NCBI RefSeq assembly: GCF_021729155.1
Contig: NZ_JAJQYA010000028.1
Span: forward strand, 1-64,000
Length of the DNA: 64,000 bases
Source: Membranihabitans marinus
Lineage (GTDB): Bacteria > Bacteroidota > Bacteroidia > Chitinophagales > Saprospiraceae
Reading direction: 5' to 3'
The position numbers and the translations under genes were made by a program. Below the pieces are notes generated by a model. That model did not search any database, was not told the origin of the DNA, and saw only the letters and a program-made list of their open reading frames with translations. Of this stretch, positions 53,012 to 61,797 are shown in pieces. The stretch's first letter is position 1. Each line of letters opens with the position of its first letter.

Positions 53012-53986
53012 TTAAAATATTAAATTAAAAACATAACCTGAGATAATCATTCCTATTCCGATGACTGAAAAGAAAGCAATGATTAGTTTTTTTTGCATCA
53101 CTTTTTTCAAGAGTAAAGCTTCAGGAAGTGATAAGCCAATAGACCCCATCATAAAGGCAATAGCCGTACCTAATGGTACTCCTTTGTCAACCAAGGTTTC
53201 TACGACTGGTAAGACACCTACAGCATCAATATAAAGTGGTATTCCCATAATAACAGCAATAGGAACAGCAAAAGGATTGGATTTAGAAATGTATGTCTCA
53301 AAAAAGGATTGAGGCACATAACCGTGAATAAAAGAACCTATTCCAATACCAATAAAGATGTATGGCACTAATTTTTTTAATGTACTTAAGGCTTCTTTAT
53401 GTATTTCTGGAAACTTCTGTTTTAAAGACCTTTTATCTTCAATAGTTTTTTCAGTTTTAGAATGCAATTGTTTTAACCATTCTGCAATATGAGCTGACAT
53501 TCCCATTTTATCAAGAATAATCCCACCTATAACACCTAAAACAATACCAGATAAAATATAAATTACAGTAACCTTCCAACCATAAGACACCCAAAATAAT
53601 ACAATAGCTATTTCGTTTACTAAAGGTGAGGTTATTAAGAAAGATAATGCAATACCCAATGGAATTCTAGCTTGCATCATTCCTACAAATAATGGAATTG
53701 ATGAGCACGAACAAAAAGGGGTAATAGCTCCCAACAAAGAGGCTAATATGTTTCCTAAACCTGATTTTTTATTGCGTTCTAAATAGTCACGTATTTTATC
53801 CATTGGTAAATAACTGGTGATGATACCCATAACGTAGGTTACTATCACAACCAAAAAAGCTATTAAAATAAACGTGGCAATAAAGTATTGAAGGGCTGTT
53901 GCAAACAGCCCTGATTGGTCTAAACCTAATAATTCAAACACTATATAGTCTGAAAAACTAGATAATAATTCTGTCAACTTCTCCAT
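53012..53986 (-). CDS. ArsP/SO_0444-like permease
   Basis: A 324-residue polytopic membrane protein of the DUF318 permease family with the hallmark PFCSCSSIPLFVGM (Cys-Ser-Cys) and FLITSPLVNEIAIVLFW. Relatives export organoarsenicals or divalent metals. It is 2 bp from the thioredoxin gene and just before merT, so it is part of one operon. Exact substrate is not assigned. Confidence 0.82.
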   Translation of the reverse strand: MEKLTELLSSFSDYIVFELLGLDQSGLFATALQYFIATFILIAFLVVIVTYVMGIITSYLPMDKIRDYLERNKKSGLGNILASLLGAITPFCSCSSIPLFVGMMQARIPLGIALSFLITSPLVNEIAIVLFWVSYGWKVTVIYILSGIVLGVIGGIILDKMGMSAHIAEWLKQLHSKTEKTIEDKRSLKQKFPEIHKEALSTLKKLVPYIFIGIGIGSFIHGYVPQSFFETYISKSNPFAVPIAVIMGIPLYIDAVGVLPVVETLVDKGVPLGTAIAFMMGSIGLSLPEALLLKKVMQKKLIIAFFSVIGIGMIISGYVFNLIF

Positions 53987-53987
53987 A

Positions 53988-54233
53988 TTATGCTGCTTTT
54001 AGTGCTGCAAGAAGTTCTGCATCAGAATTAAATGATTTATAAGCGTGAACCTTACCGTTAATTACTAATGAAGGAAAAGACATTGTACCATAGACCATAG
54101 TGTCTTGCATTTCTGACAGTTCCTCAATAGTAATTGACAGATTGTTTTCTTGTGCTAATTTTTCTAATTGTTCCTTAATAGGGGAACCTTTTGCACAACA
54201 AGAAGAGTGTAAAATTTTAACTTCAGTGTTCAT
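53988..54233 (-). CDS. Small thioredoxin-like redox protein
   Basis: An 81-residue thioredoxin_3-type protein with a vicinal Cys pair in LHSSCCAKG and a cis-Pro region MSFPSLVINGK. Such proteins often accompany ArsP-like permeases and may hand over or reduce metal(loid)s. First gene after the sigma-factor gene. Confidence 0.82.
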   Translation of the reverse strand: MNTEVKILHSSCCAKGSPIKEQLEKLAQENNLSITIEELSEMQDTMVYGTMSFPSLVINGKVHAYKSFNSDAELLAALKAA

Positions 54234-54357
54234 AATAAATGTTTTTAATGATTAAACTTTATTACGAAGTCTGAAATCTTTTAAAAAAGACACATTTTTA
54301 GGAACAAAAAAAAGTATTTTTTTGAGAGGTTACTTATAACCAACTATGTATCAATGG

Positions 54358-54954
54358 TTAATTAGTTATTTTTTTTTCTATTTCTTGTAATGGTGTACAG
54401 TGAGGTTTTATTGTGCACGACGAAAAATTACCTGATTTGTCATATTGAATATCACAACATTCTATAAATAGGGTCTTTAATTTTTCTCTACCTCGCTGGA
54501 TTCTCATTTTTGTTGCGGATAAACCAAGGTTAAGTTGTATAGCAATCTCTTTTTGAGCAATATTTTCAATATCGCTTAGAAGTAATGGCTTCGCATATTT
54601 TTCGGGTAGCAAACCAATCATAGGGATGATAAAATCAGACTCTAAAATGGAAGAAACTGTATCACTAGAAATACTATTTTCTTTCCAATCTTCATTAAAA
54701 TTAAATTCAATTTTGTTTTTATTATAATAGTCATTATAATAGTCCGCAATGGTATTGCGAGTTACTTGAAACAACCAAGCTTTAATATTATTAACTTTGA
54801 TGGATTTTTTATGAGACTCTACCAATTTGAGCATCACCTCTTGAACAATATCTTCAGCAATTTCTTCATTAGCCGTTTTCTTGAGTATATATGCCTTTAG
54901 ATAAAGATAAAAATCTCGTACAATTTCGTTTATATTACAGCATTCGTTTTTCAT
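54358..54954 (-). CDS. SigZ-like ECF sigma factor
   Basis: A 198-residue sigma-70 family protein: region 2 (EEIAEDIVQEVMLKLVESH, then AWLFQVTRNTIADYYN) and region 4 (LSDIENIAQKEIAIQLNLGLSATKMRIQRGREKLKTLF). The C-terminal Cys-containing tail (ECCDIQYDKSGNFSSCTIKPHC) is a likely metal sensor, as in SigZ-type factors. No anti-sigma gene is adjacent. It presumably drives the thioredoxin-permease-mer operon. Confidence 0.85.
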   Translation of the reverse strand: MKNECCNINEIVRDFYLYLKAYILKKTANEEIAEDIVQEVMLKLVESHKKSIKVNNIKAWLFQVTRNTIADYYNDYYNKNKIEFNFNEDWKENSISSDTVSSILESDFIIPMIGLLPEKYAKPLLLSDIENIAQKEIAIQLNLGLSATKMRIQRGREKLKTLFIECCDIQYDKSGNFSSCTIKPHCTPLQEIEKKITN

Positions 54955-54983
54955 AGAATTCTTTTTTTCATACAGTTGATGAG

Positions 54984-56192
54984 TTAAAAATTAATTACAC
55001 TATCTAGTGCCTCATCCGCATCTTTGTGAATAAAGTTAGCTTGATAATTTATCGTAGTGGTAACCGAAGAATGGCGATAAAGTTTCTGAAGCATCTGAAT
55101 TGGAATTTTATCACCTGAAATATTTCCAAAACTATGTCTAGCAATATGCATACTCATTCTTTTGGTAATGCCTAGTTTATTAGCAACTTTTTTCAAATGT
55201 CTATTCAGGTTTCGAGTTACAGTTTGTGTTCGTATAGAAACCTTTTGAGTGTCATTCAAATCCGTACCTGTTAAATAATCGAAAATTAAATCATTATTCA
55301 ATGGACTGTTTTGTCGATATTTTTTAAAAATTGAAATAGCCTTATCAGGTGTTTTTAACGTTACCAGCTTACTGTTTTTATTCATCCGGTATCTTAATCT
55401 ACCATCATAGAAATCGGACCATTTTAGCTTTAAAACATCACCTACTCTTATACCAGCAAAATAAAAACTAATGAGCCATACATCAACTGCTTTTTGCTGA
55501 GCCTCTGTCAAATCTATACTGCTCTCTAATTTCATAATTTCTTTCCGGTTCAGTCCAATTTTTTGTGATTCGGGAATACGTATCTGAATTTTGCCTTTTC
55601 CAAATGGATATCTTCCTCTGTCCACTAAAGATTCAGATATTGCGAAATTGTAAATGGTTCTTATTAAGATCAGATAATTTACAACTGTTCTTGGTGAGCG
55701 TTTTTTATGATGGAGTAAATATGTTTCAAATTTCCTGAGAAGTGAAACATTAAGTTCATTAAAGAATAACTCATTTTTTCTGAGAAAACTCTTAAATTTT
55801 TTAAGGCGACCAAGTTCAGTGTCATATTGATGATGTTTTTCTCTGTCCTTTAAATTTTTAAGATGCATTTCTGCTACTACAAAAAAATCCACTTTTTTCT
55901 TTTGTCTAATATTTTTTTTAATTGTTGTTACGGTCTGGTAATCAGAATTATTTTCAGCTTCTAGGACTTTTTTATTTGCTTCGGCAACTTTAGTAAGTAA
56001 AAAGTTATTAATGATATTGGCGTTAGGGTGAGATTTTCTAACGCATCTATTCTTCTCATCCCAATACTTTTCTTCGATATATTGACCAGTTCCTAAATAA
56101 GAGCTTTTTCTATCTTTGGTAATCCTGACAGCGATTGGATATTGACCTTCAGGATTTCTTTTTTTTCTGAGTACTGCTTTAACGGTGGCCAT
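54984..56192 (-). CDS. int: Tyrosine integrase of the ICE
   Basis: A 402-residue tyrosine recombinase with an N-terminal arm-binding region (about 1-85), a SAM-like core-binding domain (87-190) and the catalytic domain: Arg in FAGIRVGDVLKLKWSD, HxxR in MHIARHSFGN, and the nucleophile Tyr in HSSVTTTINYQANF. It lies about 160 bp from attR; its promoter region contains the 24-bp ICE-end repeat. It integrates the element into the tRNA-fMet gene. Confidence 0.93.
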   Translation of the reverse strand: MATVKAVLRKKRNPEGQYPIAVRITKDRKSSYLGTGQYIEEKYWDEKNRCVRKSHPNANIINNFLLTKVAEANKKVLEAENNSDYQTVTTIKKNIRQKKKVDFFVVAEMHLKNLKDREKHHQYDTELGRLKKFKSFLRKNELFFNELNVSLLRKFETYLLHHKKRSPRTVVNYLILIRTIYNFAISESLVDRGRYPFGKGKIQIRIPESQKIGLNRKEIMKLESSIDLTEAQQKAVDVWLISFYFAGIRVGDVLKLKWSDFYDGRLRYRMNKNSKLVTLKTPDKAISIFKKYRQNSPLNNDLIFDYLTGTDLNDTQKVSIRTQTVTRNLNRHLKKVANKLGITKRMSMHIARHSFGNISGDKIPIQMLQKLYRHSSVTTTINYQANFIHKDADEALDSVINF

Positions 56193-56227
56193 AATAAATG
56201 TTTTAGACTATAAAGATAATAAAAACA

Positions 56228-56251
56228 GGTACAACATAGGTACAACATTTT
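56228..56251 (+). repeat. ICE-end direct repeat, right copy
   Basis: Identical to 18360-18383 and in the same orientation; two GGTACAACAT units. It lies between int and attR. Confidence 0.8.
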
Positions 56252-56353
56252 GTGTATTTAATTGATATTATTTGATTGTAAATAATATTTAAATTTAATT
56301 AAAACATTGAAAATCAATATTTTTTTTTGTTGTTGGTGCAGTATGGTAAAACA

Positions 56354-56370
56354 CTCATAACCCGAAGGTC
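56354..56370 (+). other. attR core repeat
   Basis: Exact copy of the 17-bp core at 18268-18284. It forms the right boundary of the ICE. Confidence 0.88.
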
Positions 56371-56395
56371 GTAGGTTCAAGTCCTGCCCCCGCTA
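56354..56395 (+). pseudogene. Displaced 3' half of the original tRNA-fMet gene
   Basis: From the core repeat the sequence continues as the 3' half of an initiator tRNA: T-stem GTAGG/CCTGC and acceptor CCCCGCT with discriminator A395. With the 5' half at 18237-18284 it would give perfect pairing at 7-66. It has no 5' half or promoter here. Confidence 0.85.
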
Positions 56396-56406
56396 CTAAG
56401 AAAGAA

Positions 56407-56437
56407 AGGCTGTACATTGATGTATAGCCTTTTTTTA
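56407..56437 (+). terminator. Original terminator of the tRNA-fMet gene
   Basis: AGGCTGTACA (56407-56416) pairs with TGTATAGCCT (56421-56430, one G-T), followed by T residues to 56437. Displaced with the tRNA 3' half. Confidence 0.85.
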
Positions 56438-56760
56438 TGCCCTCTATATCCCTTATTCGGTAAAGTTTAAATTTTTCCAAAGTATTTATTTTACTCAGTC
56501 ACTCTGAAGATCGATAGTCTTCCATCTTTTCTAAAGAATCGTGGATTTGTCAATGTTGAGCGATTCATCGGTTATAGGAATCGAGGCCTGCCGGTTGAGT
56601 CGTGATTGACCATTAATGCCTACATGATTGTCGGTTATATTTCGATTTCATTATGTAGAGAGACGAGGGGCAAGTAGTTTGAAAGACTGCCAAGTGTCCA
56701 TTGTGACCATTTGATGGACGGTTGATGCCTCTAAATTACAACTATGCCCAGTCCTTATAA
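56438..56760. other. Intergenic stretch, no gene seen
   Basis: Moderately AT-rich sequence with no convincing ORF or structure. Confidence 0.5.
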
Positions 56761-56910
56761 GATTCATTTATTATAATTTTCAGCTCGTACTCGTTAAATA
56801 AAAGGAGTACGCAAAATTTGAAATATCAATGGTTGGAAATAACAAATAGCATAGTGATTAGGAAAAGATTTTTCGTGGTTATTATTAAATGATGAGTGGA
56901 AAAATATTTT
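56761..56910. repeat. Direct repeat copy A beside hipA
   Basis: About 148 bp similar (with substitutions) to 58801-58948; shared blocks include tataattttcagctcg, gcaaaatttgaaa, tcaatggttggaaata, gattaggaaaagattt and gtggaaaaatattt. It ends at the hipA stop. Confidence 0.72.
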
Positions 56911-58171
56911 AATGATTAAACGCATTTTCCATTAATTCGATTTCATTTCTTGGAATACCTATGTCAATCGCAATTTGTTGCCACTGACTTACATTCTGTT
57001 CAATTGTTTTGATAATAACATTGGCTTCATTTTCTTTTAACCGAAAATAAGGAGCGACTTCTCGTACCAGGTCTAAGTCCAGAGCATTGTCATTTTCTGA
57101 AATGTTAAGTTTTAAACCATTACTGTTCGGAGTTGGATTGATATCATAAGCCGGCGAAAGTATCCAACCTGAATTCGTTAACAGAAATCCGTGATTGCGA
57201 AGGTGGTCATCCGTATTGGAAATACAAACATTAAATGCAATACGTTCCCATAATTTCTTAAGATCATTATCAACATCAGCACCATTTCGCATTAAAAATT
57301 CTACAAGCTCTAAATAACTTACCCCATCTTGATAGTCCGTTCCGTCAGTATATCCCAATAAAGTCATTGCAGAGGCAAAATGGATGCGAGTACCGTCAAT
57401 CTTTCTATCAAAGCGTTGAGTTAAAAAGGTATTCTGATGGTGTGAGAATTTTTGTATCCTTGATGGTGCCATCTCAATGCCGGATTGAATGGCTAGTCGA
57501 TATGCCAACATCTCCCAAGCACCCATATCCTGCTGGTCATTTTTGCTTGGAAATTTAGCAATCCATAGACTACCATCAGTGTCCTGTATATTAGCCTTAG
57601 GTCTTGCGCCTCCTAAGGAAGATCCAGGTGCCATTAGTATATTGAGCCATTTTAGGTATTCCGGTTTATCTGGGGCATCTTCTTTCTCTAGTTGTACGCT
57701 GGCAAATTCAAGATCTCTAATAGCAGAGAAAGGCGGTGTTGCCATACCTTTATTATCATCTAAAAAAGCACCCTGCTGTGCGGTTCTAAAACGAAGTCCT
57801 CCCATTCGGTTTTGGTCGTAAACCCCAAGTAAATAATCCGACTCCATTAAAGTTTTGGGGCGTCGATCTTCTTTTCGGGCTATGGCAGCCTCTTTGCGCA
57901 TCATTAGCAATCGTCCCCATCGATCGGGTGAGGAATCCATAAAAATGCCGAAATTTGATTTCTCGTCATTGAGGTACTGACCTCCTTCAAATAGTAGTAG
58001 GTCTGGATCTATAATCTGGGCATAGTCCGATTGTAACCATCCTTTATCATATTCAAAGGAAAATATTTCTTTCCCACTAGATGGCGTAGCGTATAAACAC
58101 CCCATTAAAAATGGAGCTGTAATTCCATCCCAATGCGCATATACAAATATTTTTTTTCGTTCCAGTGCCAT
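56909..58171 (-). CDS. hipA: HipA-family serine/threonine kinase toxin
   Basis: A 420-residue HipA-fold kinase: N-lobe (about 1-130), GSSLGGARPKA (183-193, ATP/ejected P-loop), and ISNTDDHLRNHGF (318-330) plus the DINPT segment (about 340-344) with catalytic/Mg-binding acids. HipA phosphorylates a translation target such as an aminoacyl-tRNA synthetase. It overlaps the hipB stop at 58171. Confidence 0.9.
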   Translation of the reverse strand: MALERKKIFVYAHWDGITAPFLMGCLYATPSSGKEIFSFEYDKGWLQSDYAQIIDPDLLLFEGGQYLNDEKSNFGIFMDSSPDRWGRLLMMRKEAAIARKEDRRPKTLMESDYLLGVYDQNRMGGLRFRTAQQGAFLDDNKGMATPPFSAIRDLEFASVQLEKEDAPDKPEYLKWLNILMAPGSSLGGARPKANIQDTDGSLWIAKFPSKNDQQDMGAWEMLAYRLAIQSGIEMAPSRIQKFSHHQNTFLTQRFDRKIDGTRIHFASAMTLLGYTDGTDYQDGVSYLELVEFLMRNGADVDNDLKKLWERIAFNVCISNTDDHLRNHGFLLTNSGWILSPAYDINPTPNSNGLKLNISENDNALDLDLVREVAPYFRLKENEANVIIKTIEQNVSQWQQIAIDIGIPRNEIELMENAFNH

Positions 58172-58491
58172 TATTTCTTGGTGTTTTTTGGGCCGCGTTG
58201 TTTTAGAGTTAGATCGGCATCTTGAATTTTTCTGCCCATTACATCATCATCGGCTAAAAGCAATAGATCTTTCTCCAGTCCTAATACTAATAAAACTCGG
58301 AGAATAATACCTATAGAAATGGAAGGACTGCCTTTTTCTAGGGAAGAAAGTGTGGGACGGGAAATCCCTGCTCGTTCAGAAACCTGATCCATTGTTAATT
58401 TCCTACGTAAGCGTGCTAACTTAATATTTTCTCCCACTGCTTGTAAAAGTTTCTTGCTTTTAGGCAGTAAAATAATAGTGTTTCTTGACAT
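58171..58491 (-). CDS. hipB: HipB-family XRE antitoxin
   Basis: A 106-residue XRE helix-turn-helix protein (NIKLARLRRKLTMDQVSERAGISRPTLSSLEKGSPSISIGIILRVLLVLG) that should neutralise HipA and repress the operon. It overlaps hipA by one base, implying coupling. Its upstream operator pair is at 58491-58548. Confidence 0.88.
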   Translation of the reverse strand: MSRNTIILLPKSKKLLQAVGENIKLARLRRKLTMDQVSERAGISRPTLSSLEKGSPSISIGIILRVLLVLGLEKDLLLLADDDVMGRKIQDADLTLKQRGPKNTKK

Positions 58492-58548
58492 AACGTTAAA
58501 TATATTTTACAAATATAGTCAAAAAAGTAAATAGTATTTTACGTTATT
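58491..58548. promoter_or_regulatory. Operator pair of hipBA
   Basis: Two 21-bp inverted sites, 58491-58511 (starting ATAACGTTAAATA) and 58528-58548 (ending TTTTACGTTAT), match each other as reverse complements at 17 of 21 positions. They flank the predicted promoter of the minus-strand hipBA operon. Confidence 0.7.
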
Positions 58549-58623
58549 TTGGCAAGGCGATCTAGTAAAAAATTCGATTGTCCAAAACGAATATTTCTAC
58601 ATGGAGTTCACTCTGGATATTTC

Positions 58624-58807
58624 CCTACATTCTGCGTAAAGCTGCATTCCGTGCAAAGAGGTTTTTTAAACAGTCTTGGATAGCATATCCTGTTTCTGCT
58701 TTCCATTCCGCTAATACCTCTTGCCAATGCTCTGGGAAGGAAGTCTCTATTCTCAATCCGAAATCGCGAACGGAGTCAGGTCCATCGGAATTTCATTTAA
58801 TCATTTG
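58624..58807 (-). pseudogene. Degenerate gene remnant, chromosomal copy
   Basis: Homologous to 27105-27283 in the ICE. On the minus strand one frame reads DFGLRIETSFPEHWQEVLAE and continues EWKAETGYAIQDCLKNLFAR before a stop. Family not recognised. Confidence 0.5.
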
Positions 58808-58948
58808 TTATAATTTTCAGCTCGCATTCATTAAATAAGTGAAGTTCGCAAAATTTGAAAAATCAATGGTTGGAAATAATAAACAACATAATGATTAGGA
58901 AAAGATTTATTGTGGATTTTACTTTCTGATGCGTGGAAAAATATTTTT
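58801..58948. repeat. Direct repeat copy B upstream of hipB
   Basis: Pairs with 56761-56910 in the same orientation. Together they flank hipBA. Confidence 0.72.
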
Positions 58949-59469
58949 AAAATTACCTACAAGAAATCCGTTTTTTACCATTATTGAATAATATTTTGGG
59001 CGAATTATTTCCTACTTTATTATGGTTTAAAACCTATCCTGAAATACTATGAATTTGTGTCAGGTGCTAGCCATCAATTTCTTCTATTTGACCTAGAATT
59101 TAGATTTTTAGCATTTCTTTTATTGTGGAAATATTTTTGTGGAATGATGTATTTTAAGTTATAAATAGCAGTGTGAATATTATGCTGTTGTTTGGTTCAA
59201 ATTTAGTCGGCATTGCCTTTCTTAAACTATAAATTAGTCTGGTTATTTTTCTTTTTGTTGAATTTTTATAGCGCCTTTGGTGCAAATCTTTTTAGTGGAT
59301 AATGCAACCTTTAAAGATACGAAAATATCAGATTGATTTCAAGTGTATCTTGTTGATTTAGTACAGGTTATTTTTTGAGAATCATCATGGAGATGTATGA
59401 TTTGTATCATTTTATCACTGTGGGTATAAGGGTAAATTTATCATATAATTGATAACAAAACCTATACTT
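58949..59469. other. Intergenic stretch, no gene seen
   Basis: AT-rich, no convincing ORF. It should hold the promoter of the YceI-like gene, but none could be assigned with confidence. Confidence 0.5.
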
Positions 59470-60033
59470 ATGATACGATTTATTTCAATTGCAGTTCTGC
59501 TTCTATCCACCTTATATTTAGGTGCACAAAATGTAGAATCTTTTACGCTAAAACCAACTTCCAAATTGTCGGTTACTGGCACCTCCACTCTGCACGATTG
59601 GGAATGTGTGGTGGATCGTGTTGATGGTTCAGTTCAGGCAGTGTTAGAAAACGGTCAAGTGGTCGAGATCAAGGATTTCAATTTCAGTTTTAAGGTAAAA
59701 GATCTGAAAAGTGGTAAGTCAGTGATGGATGGCAAGACCTATGATGCTCTGAATGAAAAATCAAATCCCATAATTTCCTACACCATTATTAGTGTAACAT
59801 TTAAAAATGCACATGAAGTAATGGCCAAAGGGAGGATGACCATCAATGGAATATCGAAAGAAATGGTAACAGAAGCGCGCATTACTTCCACCTCAACAAC
59901 GATGAATATCAAGGGTGAAAAAGGATTTAAGTTGACTGATTTTAAGATTGATCCTCCCAAAGCTATGTTGGGAAGTATTACCACTGGAGACGATGTGGTA
60001 ATTCATTATGATTTACAACTTCAAATAAAATAA
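59470..60033 (+). CDS. YceI-family periplasmic lipid-binding protein
   Basis: A 187-residue exported protein with a signal peptide (MIRFISIAVLLLSTLYLGAQ) and the YceI lipocalin-like barrel: SVTGTSTLHDWEC, FSFKVKDLKSGKSVMDGKTYDAL, NPIISYTI and FKIDPPKAMLGSITTGDDVVI. The YceI barrel holds isoprenoid-like ligands. The ATG at 59470 is used. It is 28 bp upstream of the barrel-protein gene, so they form an operon. Confidence 0.85.
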   Translation: MIRFISIAVLLLSTLYLGAQNVESFTLKPTSKLSVTGTSTLHDWECVVDRVDGSVQAVLENGQVVEIKDFNFSFKVKDLKSGKSVMDGKTYDALNEKSNPIISYTIISVTFKNAHEVMAKGRMTINGISKEMVTEARITSTSTTMNIKGEKGFKLTDFKIDPPKAMLGSITTGDDVVIHYDLQLQIK

Positions 60034-60061
60034 AAAATAATTTTCTTAAAAAAGATTCCCT

Positions 60062-61327
60062 ATGAAAGCAACAATCAAAATGACGGCTATTGCAGTTTTA
60101 ATTTTCACTGGAATGGCTCTTAGTGCTCAAAACAACAGAAGTCTGGACAATTATAGAGAGCCCGATAAAAATGGAGTGAATGTCTTTGAACCAGAAAAGG
60201 ATACCACATCGACATTTCAACATGTCAAAGTGCGATTGGGAGGGTCCTTTGCCTTGCAATTTCAAGCCTTAAGTCATGAAAACTCAGGTGCTCTTCCATT
60301 AAAAGAAATTGGAGAAAATTTTAATCTAGCGACGGCCAACCTCGATTTGGATGTGGCATTGTACGATGGAGTTAATATGCATTTGCGCACTTATCTTTCA
60401 TCTCGTCATCACCCAGCACCTTATGTAAAAGGAGGTTATTTCCAAGTAGATAAATTGGATTTTATTAGCAAGGATTTTCTTAAAGGCATTATGGATTACG
60501 TAACCGTAAAGGTGGGGCATATGGAGAATAATTATGGTGATGCGCACTTTAGAAGAAGCGACAATGCCCAAACCATATACAATCCATTTGTTGGAAATCT
60601 TATTATGGACGGTTTTACCACTGAGGTGGGCGCTGAAGTCTATGTCAATAAGGACGGCTTCTTGGGTATGGTCGGTTTGACCAATGGCAAATTGAATCAA
60701 GGCGTAGATAATCCTGGAGTAACCAGTCCATCTTTTGTGGCCAAGTTGGGCTATGACAATATGATTGCGGATGAGTTAAGATTTCGATTAACTGGTTCCA
60801 TCTATTCTACGAGTAAAGTGGCCAATTCTTATTTGTACAGTGCCGATAGAGCGGGGTCTCGTTACTACTTTGTGTTGGAATCAGAGGATGCATCTTCTAG
60901 TGGCAACTTTAGATCAGGGCGTTACGATCCAAAATTGAGCAATGAGATTACTGCTTTTATAATTAATCCTTTTGTGAAATACCGTGGACTAGAATTCTTT
61001 GGTACCCTGGAAATAGCCAATGGAAAAGCAGATGCAGAAACGGATGCGCGTTCAGCCAGTCAATTTGCTGGTGAACTGATCTATCGATTTGGGCGAGATG
61101 AGAACATCTTCATAGGAGGACGCTACAACATGGTGGATTCTGAAGAAGCCAATGGAAACGATATTCAAATTGCAAGAACCCAGTTGAGTGCCGGTTGGTT
61201 TTTGACAAAAAATGTATTAGTGAAGTTGGAATATGTTAATCAACAATACGACGGATTTCCTACGGCTAGTATCCTAAATGAAGGAAAATTTAATGGGATA
61301 ATGATGGAAGCAGCTATTTCATTTTAG
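60062..61327 (+). CDS. Outer-membrane beta-barrel protein
   Basis: A 421-residue exported protein with a signal peptide (to about residue 22) and many alternating amphipathic strands rich in Gly/Tyr/Asn, for example VKVRLGGSFALQFQAL, ENIFIGGRYNMV and KNVLVKLEYVNQ, ending in F. It resembles phosphate-selective-porin-like proteins. Co-transcribed with the YceI gene; its substrate is unknown. A strong terminator follows. Confidence 0.72.
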   Translation: MKATIKMTAIAVLIFTGMALSAQNNRSLDNYREPDKNGVNVFEPEKDTTSTFQHVKVRLGGSFALQFQALSHENSGALPLKEIGENFNLATANLDLDVALYDGVNMHLRTYLSSRHHPAPYVKGGYFQVDKLDFISKDFLKGIMDYVTVKVGHMENNYGDAHFRRSDNAQTIYNPFVGNLIMDGFTTEVGAEVYVNKDGFLGMVGLTNGKLNQGVDNPGVTSPSFVAKLGYDNMIADELRFRLTGSIYSTSKVANSYLYSADRAGSRYYFVLESEDASSSGNFRSGRYDPKLSNEITAFIINPFVKYRGLEFFGTLEIANGKADAETDARSASQFAGELIYRFGRDENIFIGGRYNMVDSEEANGNDIQIARTQLSAGWFLTKNVLVKLEYVNQQYDGFPTASILNEGKFNGIMMEAAISF

Positions 61328-61339
61328 ATAATAAAAATG

Positions 61340-61370
61340 GGCAGTGCTTTAACAAAGTACTGCCTTTTTT
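61340..61370 (+). terminator. Terminator after the barrel-protein gene
   Basis: An 11-bp stem (61340-61350 with 61354-61364, one G-T) with a 3-nt loop, followed by six T residues. Confidence 0.92.
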
Positions 61371-61546
61371 AATTTAGAACTTCACCTGATTAATATAATA
61401 ACACTAAGTCGAATGTGGATAGCCCGTAGATGGCCTATCGGTTTAATACGAATTACGTTTATAATTGACGGAAATCTTTCGATTTATTTGAAGTTATACA
61501 TCGTTTAAAATACTCGCCGTAGCTACGACTATGCAGGCACTCCCTC

Positions 61547-61597
61547 CCGAAACGCTGAGGTTTCGGCTCCTTCATCATTGACCGATTTGCGGTCAAT
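61547..61597. repeat. Two hairpins of the left-arm hairpin family
   Basis: CCGAAAC/GTTTCGG (61547-61553, 61560-61566; loop GCTGAG) and ATTGACCG/CGGTCAAT (61577-61584, 61590-61597; loop ATTTG) are separated by ctccttcatc and followed by gagcttcattcagtcat, closely matching the linkers at 282-357. The rest of 61371-61797 shows no gene. Confidence 0.75.
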
Positions 61598-61797
61598 GGC
61601 TCTTTGAGCTTCATTCAGTCATAGCCTCGTCTAACTCCAAATATTTTCAAAATCTTTTCCGTCATCATAAAACGTAAATCGTATAATTCCTTTTTTTACT
61701 TTTATTGATTTGGTATAGATCGTTTATGCTAGATTCCCATATAGAGAGTTTCCTAAAATACAAAAATGTCTAATTGTAAGTAATGAATGAAAATTAT

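Noticed and set aside
56354-56395. A second tRNA-Met gene at attR
   Set aside because: Only the 3' half from the anticodon loop on is present; no 5' half can fold with it.
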